Part shown: positions 9,442 to 21,400 of the stretch, one piece after another
How the letters are laid out: each line of letters begins with the position of its first letter
How positions within the stretch are numbered: position 1 is the first letter of the stretch
DNA from: Biomphalaria glabrata
Taxonomy: Eukaryota; Mollusca; Gastropoda; Planorbidae
NCBI RefSeq assembly: GCF_947242115.1
Contig: NC_074711.1
Coordinates: forward strand, 1,729,501 to 1,793,500
DNA: 64,000 nt
Reading direction: 5' to 3'
Notes under the pieces: model-generated
Databases searched by the model: none
The model's input: only the letters and a program-made list of their open reading frames with translations
What the model was told of the DNA's origin: nothing
Program-made: the position numbers and the translations under genes

Positions 9442-12400
9442 GTAAGAAAGTCAAAGAAATGATTGGAGGTTGTTGTGTTTGTTCTGACGAGCGAGGCTGG
9501 AATGAAAACCCTCTTGTTTATTGTGATGGAACAGGCTGCACAGTTGCAGTTCATCAGGGTAAATATAAAAAAAACTTTTTTTTTTACTTAGCATTCACAC
9601 GTCAATCTCAGAACAAGTGACATTTCACAAATAAACATCAAATTTAGATAAAAAATGTATAGATCTAGATGTCTATTCTTGACCTTGATACTAAGGAACT
9701 GGTAGACATAGAATGCTAAGAATGATACTGATAGATAGAAAAAAAAGAATCATAGAATGAATAATAAGAATAGATCTCTAGCTAGGCAGTCTAGGCGCAT
9801 TTTTGTTTTTTATTACTCAAATTACTAGCTTTCTAAAATAAAAAAAAAACCTTAGAATTCAAAATTGAAATAATTGCATTAGCATGATAAGCCATAAATT
9901 AATTTTTAATATATAATATATATGATAGATCTAAATTCTAAATTTACCTAGATTGGCTAGATAACTAGATTGCCGCCTAGCCTAGATCTAAAAAATATGA
10001 AATGCATGATTTAAAAAATATTTCAACTTATAAAAAACATATCCACAACAATTTGCATTTGAGATAATTTCAGTTAATCTTGGCAATGGATGCTAATTCA
10101 ATTCAAATCTAGGTAATGGTTCGAAAATGACAACTTTAAATAAGGAAATTATAGAATTGTATGAAATAAAAACTATAGTGAAATTTAATTTATTTGACTT
10201 AAATGCGAATTTAAAGAAAAATGCACACTTTGACTCGTTGTTATTCATTGTTTTATATATATTGTTTTCTCACTAGGCTCACTAACATAGTAAAAATTAA
10301 AAGATTAAAACACATAGATTTCCTATTGTTTTACATGGCAAAAAATGCATTTAATATTAAAATTACTTACATTGGATACTGCACAAGTTAGTGTCACATC
10401 TCTATTTAACCTTCTTAAGATCTATCGGCCCAAGCTATTTGGCAAAAAAACACGAAGCTGCCGATCTGTGTTTCCAACCACAAAATTGGCCAGCCAGTGT
10501 TTATATCAGCCAATCAGATTAATTCTTTCTATTTTTACACATTAGTAGACTGTAATGGCAGCTTCCTTCGCTGTTTTTATACGATAATTTTTATTTATTT
10601 ATTTTTTTAGGCTAGCTAGTTACGGGTGAAAATTTTAACATATCAGCCGGTGATATTGTTGAAAGCAAAGTCACTGACTCTGATTTTATTTACCCTGATA
10701 GCCCTAATAAAAATCAGGGCAGTATTGAGGAAAGCTTTAGGTATAAGTTTACACTTGTTCTAGATCTAGTATAGTGTTGACGATGTCTATTCATGGTCAC
10801 ATGGATTAGAGGTAAGGGTGAGGAGCACAATGAGATTAGCACCCCATGGACTGTTTTATGCTCTTTTTTACTATCAATTTAGTTCAAATGTTTGTCAGGG
10901 AGATTAATAAATATGCCAACTTTCTAACCAACAAACAGCTCAAAAGAAGATCCCTGGGTCATAAATGAGTGTCTGTCACTGTGGCCAAAATGAAGGTGTT
11001 TGCTTCCATGGTACCTAAGGGGGGGGGGGGGGGGGAGAAAAGTAGTAAAATAATGTGATAGAAGTGTCTGAAGGGTCTGAATGTGCCTTGTTTCCCTAAA
11101 CACATGTATTAGGGCTTATTCAGGCCTAAAACGTCTTTAAAAAACTCTTACATTTTTAATTCTGTTCTGTTTTGAAAAAATGTTTTTGGAAATTTATGCA
11201 TATAAATTATGCAAATTAGCTTGGCTTATTTTTAATAAATGTTAATATTTCAAATAGATTCCATCAGATTATGTTAGCTCATTTATTTCTCTTTAATAAT
11301 ACATATATATAGTTCTGTGTATGTAAAGTAATTAGTTTATTTGTTATGAATTTTTTTGTAAGAGAAGTGTTTAGGCTGGAAATAGGGCTCTGTCTTTTCG
11401 GCACAAGGCATGCCAAAATGCTTTGTCTTAAGAGGGTTAAACATTCTGTACTACACACAATGCTACCCTTTTATCTTCACATGTTCGATTTTGTGTTTCT
11501 GGTTCACTATTGAAAATCTTCATTATAATTTTTAAAAACTTGAAAGGTTCCCTGAGTGAACCCATCTAGGTACAGGCTAAGTGCTATTTTTATTGTTGCT
11601 TTATCATTTTGAATGCGCAGTGGCTGAATGGTACATTACTTAGTTTCCAAATAGAGGTGTTCTGGGTCGAATCCCGGTGAGAACTGGGATTTTAATTTTT
11701 GGGATCTTTAGGGTGCCTCTGAGTCTATCCATCTTTAATCAATTTAATGGATACCTGACAATAATTGTGGAAAAGAAAGGCTGTTGGTTGTTGTACTTGC
11801 CACATGACACCCTTGTTAACTTTGGGTCCCAGAAACAGGTGACTTTTACATTAGCTACCCCATAGATCGCAAGATCTGAAAGGGGAGCTTCACTTTTATC
11901 TTTCTAAAGCTAAGTCTCTTAACAGCTTCCTTGATAATAAATACTTTGTATCAGATGTGGGAAAATATGCAGCTTGCAACTGGGTTTGCGTGATCATGTG
12001 AAACACTGCACTCATCTTTAATCTTTGGAACTGAAGCTAATGTCATTCAGTCATTCATTCTTCTGTGTCTGCTCTGGAGTTTGATACCCAGAGTTAGTTG
12101 CTAATGTGAAGTACATAACTAGTTGCAAAAATTAAGGACATGGCTAGTTCCTCATTGAAGCCCATTAGCAGTTGATGATATGAATAAATCCTTAGTTGTA
12201 TAAGAATGTGCATTACTGTGAACATCTAAATAGACCCTCCTGTCCTGTCCAATGTAGAAACACCTAAGCCTGTCATTAAAGATTTATTTAAACAACAAAA
12301 AGATATCTTCATTAGATTCCCTGCTGTTATTGGTAGACATCTCTTCAAAGCTTGTTCTTTATGTAACATAATAATGTTGGGTAAAACAAAAATACTTGTT

Positions 12401-15400
12401 TTGTTTTGTTAATCATGTTTCTACTATTCTGTTTAGCTTGTTATGGTATTGTCCAAGTCCCCACTGGGCCATGGTTCTGTAAGAAATGTGAGTCTCAGGA
12501 AAGAGTTGCCAGAGTGGTAAGTACTTGACTGTCTTTTAGACTGGTCACATCAGTCATCTCACTAGTTCTGTTGCTGAAATAGTTCCCAATGGACTTGGTG
12601 CTTACTTTGATTCAAGTTTTTCAAAACATTGTCTCTTTCAGAAATGTGAACTGTGTCCTCAACGAGCTGGTGCTTTGAAGCGTACAGACACTGGAGGTGA
12701 AGTCCTTGTCTACCTTTCCATGTAGATTTCCTTTGAAGTGGATTTAAGCTGTAGACATATCTGACAAGAATTTTTTTTTACTTACATTGGGGAATCACAT
12801 TTTTCTTTCAAAAATTAAATGACATTCTTTGTAAAGAGTTAGTGGTGATGGTTAATAACTGAGAAAAATCTCTTTCCATTGTGATGAAAGGAATTGACTC
12901 TAAATCTCATGTCATTTTTTTCATTGTAGGAGATTGATATGCTATTAAGATATATCTTTAGTAACAGAATCCTAACAATTTGTAAAAAAAATAATTTTGT
13001 TTCCTTTTGGGTCATGTAGGGGCTAATTAAATAAAGTTTAAAGTATTTATTTTATCTCTAATCTAAAATTCTGCAAAGAAGTTTATTATTAATGACGCAG
13101 CTTGCAAACACACATACTTAATTAACGACGCAGCTTGCAAACACACCTACTTTTGAATGACATAATAAAAGAGAACAGACTTTTTAGATGACTTTGTAAA
13201 TAAATTTATTGAAAGATAGGAAGAAGAGTTTCGTGAGAAATATTGGTTTGTCTGAAGCACAAGTGAGATAGTTACCTATTTGTCTACAATATAACTGACC
13301 TCGTAGCGTAACATTCACTTTGTTTTGTACAATAATAAGGCATTATCTCTCTTCACTACAGGCTGGTGCCATGTAGTCTGTGCTCTGTACATACCAGAGG
13401 CTTGGTTTGGCAATGTGAGGACCATGGAGCCGATAATATTAAACAATGTTCCTAATGATCGTTTTAACAAGGTGAGACAATAGAGATCCATCAGGCCTGT
13501 TTTAAAATGTCATTCACTTTGGTCTCGTTAGTATTCGTATTCATTGGCAGTTAGTTGTTTTTATCCCTCAGTATGTTGAATGATCATAACATATATTCTA
13601 TCTCCAGACATGTTATATCTGTGAAGAACAAAAACGTGACACGAAAGCCACTGCTGGGGCGTGTATGCAATGTAACCGTAACTCCTGCAAACAATACTTT
13701 CATGTGACTTGGTGAGTTGTCTTTCTTAATCCCATATATATTCTAGTCAACTTCTACAAAATGAAATAATAGTTTAATAATAAAAGATTATGATGGGGGA
13801 CTGGGAAAGTAAAGTAAATTTGTTTTAAGTTATTGTGTCCAAAAATAGAATAGATTTTTGGGTCTTTTGTTTCTAACAAAGACATAGACATGACTGGGTC
13901 ACAACATCTTAAAAGATGAAATCAAACTGATGCTTTGACCATAACATCCTCTGTCATTTACAGCTTGGTAGTGATATTGAATTGAAGCAATATTCTTTAA
14001 TGTTAAAATAAAAACATGTGTCAATAACAAAATATCAGATAAGAATAAAGTCGTGACCTACATCTCCCATCCGCTTCCCTCGGTGACTTCCCTCTTTGAC
14101 CTATATCACTAACACACCAAACCTTTTAAAAGTTTCTCTAACCTGCCCGTTAATAAAGTATTGAGGCCAGTGTGTTTGCTTATAAATCAACCCATTCAAC
14201 TAAAACAATTATTTAAAAAGAAAATGATGTTGATTTTTTTGTAAAGTTAAAAAACAAAAGTTTTTTTTGGTTTTAACCAGCTGTAGTTCTGAGAAATGAC
14301 ACCACAACATTTAGATTGCTGAAACAAATCAACACAGTTTCAGATACAAGAAATTCAGGGAAGACTACTCAATAATTGTTCATCATGTTCTTTGTGAATA
14401 ACAAAAAAATAAGAAAATGTCAAGTATCAATGTTCCTTTTTTTTTTTTATGAAAGTAAATCAAGGAGCATTGGCCTTGTTTCAATCAAGGAGCATTGGTC
14501 TTGTTTCAATCAAGGAGCATCGGTCTAGTTTCAATCAAGGAAGTCAGGCTATTTTCTGAATTACACAAGAGTTTACTTTATATTAATCAAGGAAGTCAGA
14601 CTATTTTCTGAAAAGAGTGGACTTTATATCAGTCGATCTGTTAAAACCATTAAAAACAAGCACCATATTCAATAACTTTATACTTTCAAACTTGACCCCC
14701 CCAACCACCACTACCACCAAAAACAAATATAACCATAAAAATAAAGTTTGATTCCACAATTATTTTTTTTTTATTATGTTAGCTTAATTGAGTCTTTGAA
14801 TATGTTAGGGTCATTTACTCTGTGATTCAGACTAATGTCACAATGGACTTAATTTCAAACCCTGGCACCCCCATGCCCTCTGAAGAGTTCTAAACCAAAA
14901 CAAACTTATTGTCACTTGTTCTCCTGTTAGGGGCTATCTAACTGTTAAGTATATCCTGAAGAATTAAGGCAACTATTGTCGTAGTTAGGCAGAGCACTTT
15001 TAATCATCAACACAGGACGCCATCTTAGGCAGGAAGGACAAGTTCACAGCAAAGACGCATAACTCACAAAGACTAAGGACTATTAACTTACATATCAAAT
15101 ATTAACACTAACTTTGAAGTTTGTCTTTCAGTGCCCAGGCTCAAGGTTTACTGTGTGAGGTGAAAGGGAGTTACGAGAATGTCAAATATTGTGGTTACTG
15201 TTCTCATCATTACAAAAAACTGGTCAGTCCAAGTTTCGTTCAGTCTTAAGTTTTGTTGCTTCATCAATGTGTCTGCTTGATGTGACGACTTGGTGTCTGC
15301 TTGATGTGAGCTTTTACTGTTTTTATGTGTGGAGTTTGTGACTAGTGGCGTCTTTCTACTTTCAGAAAAACCATTCAAATGTTAAGCCGATTCCAGCATT

Positions 15401-18400
15401 CAAACCCATTCCAAATGAAAATGGAACACCAGATTCTAGTCCAGAAAAAATAGGTTCTATTAAAACAGAAGATGTGAAGGTATTACATATGTCAGTGAGC
15501 AGCTAGTCCTGTTGCACTTAAATCTGCTTGATGATAGAAATAGTTCTTCATAATGTTAGCTATATTACTTTATAGTTTTTGCATATTTATCAGTCTAGGC
15601 TATATTGATTAATTACAAGATTCTTATGCATTTTTTTAAAGCTATAAAACTTGTTCCTTTTATTTCTTTAAATAGAATACAAATTATGTATGAGTCATTT
15701 GGTATTTTTTGTGAGTATATTTTTGTGTGAACCTGTAAATTAAACATGACCTTTATTCTTCATTTCAACAAGTTACCTATGGAGGAGGTGAAGAGTCCTC
15801 AAGTTGACCAATCTGTTAGCAGTACAAGTGATTCACTCCCATCGCAGGCAACAACCTACTGCAAGACTGAGGCGGCCCCGGTGTCTGCTGGTGTGAGTCA
15901 GGTTTCAGACATCAGCTCAGCAGTTTCCCCCTCGGGAGAGCCCATCAAGTCTCTGCTACCTAGCACAGACTGCAGTCAGGAGCCATCATCGTCTGGCCAT
16001 GTTCTTCAGCACAAGCCCACTCTAAGCAAACTCTTGCAGGACTGCGGGGCCACTTCCTCTACCGAGACTCTAGAAGTAGATGTTGGCGAGGACACAACTC
16101 TGACGCAGGAGACACAAGTGGTACCTAAACGTCAAAGATCAATGTAGGTTGTCATTTCTTGTATTTTTTTTGTGCAGCTGGTATATAAAAACTTATTTCT
16201 TTTATTCACTGGCTAGTCCAGTTATTTTTATCTTTCAATGACTTAAACTCTGATAAGTTGTTGGTTTCCCTGGCTGATTCAGGCAACCCTTTCCATACTA
16301 TAATGGCACTAGGAAAGACAGAGCATTTGTACTAAATTGTTCTAGCATATAGAATAAAAAATGTGCCTTGTGTGTTTCTGAATATTCTATTAGGTTGTTT
16401 ATTATTGATCTCACTGCTCTATTTTGAGTTCTAGTTTCTTTATGTTTTCTTGAGTTGAGGAATCCTAAACAGATGGCATATGTTTTAATATTGGCCTAAC
16501 CATGTTTAAATGGCATTACAGTTTTGTGTTCTTGTTTGATTTGTAAAGCAAATCTTTTAATAAACCCTAATGCTTTGTTTGATTTTTTAAAATAATTTTA
16601 TCAATCAGAGAATTCCAATTTCATTTATTATAAAACTTAGAGATATTTTCAGTTTTTAGTCTGTGTGGGAAAATAGCTCAGACACATATAATTTTTTTTT
16701 TTTTCATTTTCACTTTTTCTTTTAGAAATAATTCTCAAAAAACAGACAAGTCCAAAAAAACCAAACCAGGGGCAATCTCCTCCACTGTACAGCACAAGAA
16801 GGAAGGGACCAAGAAGGGAGGGAGGAAACAGAGAGACTTGGGAGGAGGAGGAGGAGGAGGCAGCGGTGGAGTGTCCTCCAAGAATAGCTCTACTCCAGTC
16901 GCCCCTGTGACTAGTTCCGCCCCTCTACCTGGGTATGTGCTTTTGTTTTTATATAGAATTACATTCTGTTCATACCTTTCTATTAGTGTTTTAAGAATGC
17001 TGTATTGGAGATGCTTAACAAGAAATGAAACAATGTCAAGGATGCTAAATGGAACGTCACAGTTGCCAACTAAATAAAAAAAAAGAATTGAACTGCAATT
17101 TTAACAATACCTCAAGGAGTGACTGTTGACCTTTGTATCAAATTTTCGTTTTCTTTAGATAGTTTTTTAATTATAAGGGGAGGAGGACCACCTGAAGCTA
17201 TTTTTTTTAAAAATCCAAATGTATTCATATTTGGTACACCACATCTATATAGTAAATAAAAACAATTTGATTCTCCAGTGCTAAACGAATGGTTTACTTT
17301 AAAAACCATCTCTCATCAGCACTTCCTTATATTTTGTACACCAGATACACCAAAGAGCAAGCTATTTATAGTTTATCCTCCATGTAGGAAAATAGTCAAT
17401 ATCATTTTGTCTTATAAATTAAAAAAAAAAAAAATGAATTAAAGATTTACAAATTGTAGTAATTAAAAAAAAAATAACCAAGGCATCAATCATCAGGCAG
17501 TTATTCCTTGGACTGTATGGAAATATTCTGTACTAAAATTAACCAAGACATCATCAGGCAGTTGGACGGTGTGGACATTTTCTGTACCAAGTTTCATATT
17601 TTTATAGATGTGTGAACTGAGAGAATTGTTGAGTCAGTCAGTCTGAGTGCTTTTCATTGAATATATATATATATCCCACTGACCATCATGGTTCTAGACT
17701 AGTTTTTTTACTTACATCTGTTTCCCATCAACTAACTTGAGTCTTTTTTTTTTTTTGTTTCCCATCAGCCATCATGACTATTGTGGAAGTATATTTGGTG
17801 GTAGTCCTTACTTCCAGAGTTTGACATCCCCTGGCCGTGTCTCTCTTAACAGTTTGACGCCTCATGGTAAGTTGTTTGTGCCATCATGCCATCATAGGAA
17901 TAGGAACTAGATTTTTTATCATGTAAGGCACTAGGTTTGATTTCCTATCATTTTACTGCCTCTATTGCAAAATAATAGGAGGCTGGATCTTATCATATAG
18001 TCAAGAAGCAGGGGGACTGCACTCTATTTTTTATGATATACCCTCAAAACAAGTAACCTAGACTATATATTTCTATTATTGATTCTTTATATGTTAACAT
18101 TTCATTGCCAACCATCAAGCAGAGACCAATTCACACATGGACCAAACATTTCTCATCCTCTCTTTTGTCAATCACCTTTATGTAGGGTTGAGTGTTAAGC
18201 TTGAGTTTCAACCTTGTTTATTCCAGCCATGAGTCCAAGCTTCATGGGAGACACTTACTATTATTGCTCTGATGTTTACCATGGTGGGTTTACCCTTGTT
18301 TACCATGGCCTGCCAAAAATACTCCATAGTTTTGTTTTGGTTTGATCAGTTTTGTTTTTTTTCTTGTTTTGGCTGCATGAAAATTTGAAATGTTTTATTG

Positions 18401-21400
18401 CCTCCCCTTCGTATGGTTTTGTTTTTTTTCTGTGATGCAGAGCATAGTGTTAGAATGGTCAAATAAAACTTAACTTCTAATTATGGAAAGTTACTTATCT
18501 GGCAATTATTTATTGTTTATTATTATTTGTTGTATATTTTTAAAAAAAATGGAAACATTTTCAGGCTAGTTAAAAAGTTGCCTGTGATTAAGAAACTTAG
18601 TCATTTCATTAGCCAACTTACTGAATGTATAACAGAATAAAAGAATATACAGTTATATTCATATAATTTTTTTTTTTTCAATTTTTTCAATTTTTTTTTT
18701 TTATTTTTAGAAATTTGATTCATTGACTTGATTTGTTTAAAAGTGTTGCACTACACCCTTTCTGTTGTTTGTACCTGTATAGCTGTGTATTTAGTTCAAA
18801 CTAAAAATTTCTCTCTCATGCTGTCTTGTAGACTTCTATAGCCACTAGTGTATCAGCACTTGAATGTTGTAGTACTTAGTAGAAATACTTTATGATCTGT
18901 TGGGGTATATAATTAGAATGTATCTACCCTATGAATCTATGGATGTTGTGGTGTTTAGTAGAGATACATTATCAAGTCATGGATTTTGTAGTATTTAGTA
19001 CTGATATACATCTAGTCATGGATTTTGTAGTATTTAGTACTGATATACATAAAGTCATGGATTTTGTAGTATTTAGTACTAATATACATAAAGTCATGGA
19101 TTTTGTAGTATTTAGTACTGATATACATAAAGTCATGGATTTTGTAGTATTTATTAGAGATATTATCAACTCATGGATGTTGTAGTATTTAGTACAGATA
19201 TTTATATTTCTCTTGTAACTATTGTATTAACTCCTGAATGCATTTCATGTTGTAAGTTTGATCTCTATTTCCTATCGACTTTATACATGTCCTTTTATTT
19301 CAAACTTTTACTTGATAGACTCATCAAAACATGTTCCTTACAAATATTTAGATTGAACTAGTTCAATACAGAATTGTAACCAATGAGACTTATTCTTGTA
19401 GATAATGATGTGAATGGAAGCAGTCACTTGATCCACCCACCGAAACAGTTTCCAAGTTTACATGTAAATAAACAAAGTCAAGACCAGAGTCAGTAAGTAC
19501 TTCTTCTCATCTTAAGTCACAATTGAAATAAGGCTTTGTTGTCTAAAGTCACATTCAGTTTCTATTTCAGTTTGTTCAGCACTTTGCACCATTATTTTTT
19601 TATTTTCATTTTGAAGAGAGTTTCCTTTTTTTTAATTTTCATTTTGAAGAGAGTTTCCTTTTTTTTTTTTTTCATTTTGAAGAGAGTTTCCTTTGTCCAT
19701 GGAACAGTTGTTAGAACAACAATGGGATCAAGGAGCCCAGTTTCTGATGGAGCAAGGCCAACATTTTGATAGTAAGTGGACAGCTAGACACTATTGGTTG
19801 ATACCCCATGCTAACTTGACTTTTGTTATTTTTTTTTTGGGGGGGGGGGGGGGGGGTTAATATTAAATTGACTTTAATATTTTATTTTAGGATAATATTA
19901 ACTTGACTTTAATTAATTTTTTTTTGAGGTAATATTACATTAACTTTATTTTGTTGTAATGTTAAATTTAATTTGATATTTTGGACTATTTTTTGTGTTT
20001 CAAGTTTCCTCTCTTCTGAACTGTTTACATCGGCTGAAGGCTGAGAATCACAGTCTCGAGGACCAGGTCAGAGAGTTGACTTCACGGCGCAATCATCTGA
20101 TGGCAGTCAACGCTCGTTTGACACTGCCACTTTCGCTATATGATGGCTGCATGTCCACGAGTCAGAGCTCTTCTGTGGGAAGTTTGGAAGACATTTCCTC
20201 CCCTGAGGAGATTCAGGTACAGGAAAGATTTCATTCTTCTATAGAGCAGTGGTTCTCAATATGTATGATAGTTGAAATAATTGTGTAGATGCTACACATT
20301 GCCTGAGTCTCACTTTGTATGTGCTGCACATCACTGAGTCTCACTTTGTAGAAGTTACACATCACTGACACTTTCTTTGTAGGTGCTGCACATCACTGAG
20401 TCTCACTTTGTAGAAGCTGCATACCAATAAGTTTTATATGTGCAATAAAGATGTGAATTAAATATATAGGTACTATACATAACATATATTCACTGTGTAC
20501 CTATGTACACATTATTGAGTTTCAATAAGTATATTACCTATCACTTAAGTTTTATGGGTAAAAAAGTACATAGTAGTTTCAATATGTAGTTTCTGCACAT
20601 TATTGAGTGACAATATCTTCGTACATCACTTAAGTTCATAGTGTAAATACCTACACGTAAGAAGTTTCAATGTGTAAGTATTACACATCAATTAAGCTTA
20701 TTATGTAGGTACTGACACATCACTGAGCTTAATGAGTAATTTTTACACATTACTTAGATTCAAAATGTAGATCTCAAACTATTGGCAAATGCTAGTGTTT
20801 GTAGTATTAGAAAAATTGGTTTGAATTTTAAGGAAGTATCCTAAACAAGGTTTTAATCAAAAGTAACAAACTGATTCCATTGCATTTCTATTACAAATTG
20901 TGGACTTAAATTAACATGCACAAATCTAATGAATGAATTTTTCATCTATACTGTTATTGTACAGTAGTTACACTGATGTTGTCAATTGTAGTCAAACTAA
21001 ATTTCCATTTGATTGGATCAATAAAATTATCTTATCTTATCTTATTTGATATCATTCCAGACATCCAAGCCTAACTCTACGCCAGTGTTGCCTCAAGTTC
21101 AAATACCTAAAAATAGTCAGCTGATTGTAGAAGATATAATTAGTCCTGTAGGTAAGTGGAGGCTACATGAAAGTCTAGATTAGTGCTTTACTTCAATCAC
21201 TTCATTACTTTCATTAATGACTTAAACGTTGTAAATCAACAAAAGATGAGCTCAGATTGGTGGAAGGTGTTGGTTTGTGCACACAGACATTAACATTTTA
21301 AATGCATTTTTTTTCCCATGGCTGTTGTTACCAAGGTTGGTATCAGGATGTCCCTTCGGCATCTTTGTGGAATAGATATCTGACATGGCAGCAGGCCAGA

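Noticed and set aside
15746-16147. 133-codon frame as an independent gene starting at its own ATG
   Set aside because: Codons from 15773 onward are MLLT10 exon 8 (acceptor AG at 15771-15772, donor at 16144); the first codons are intron.
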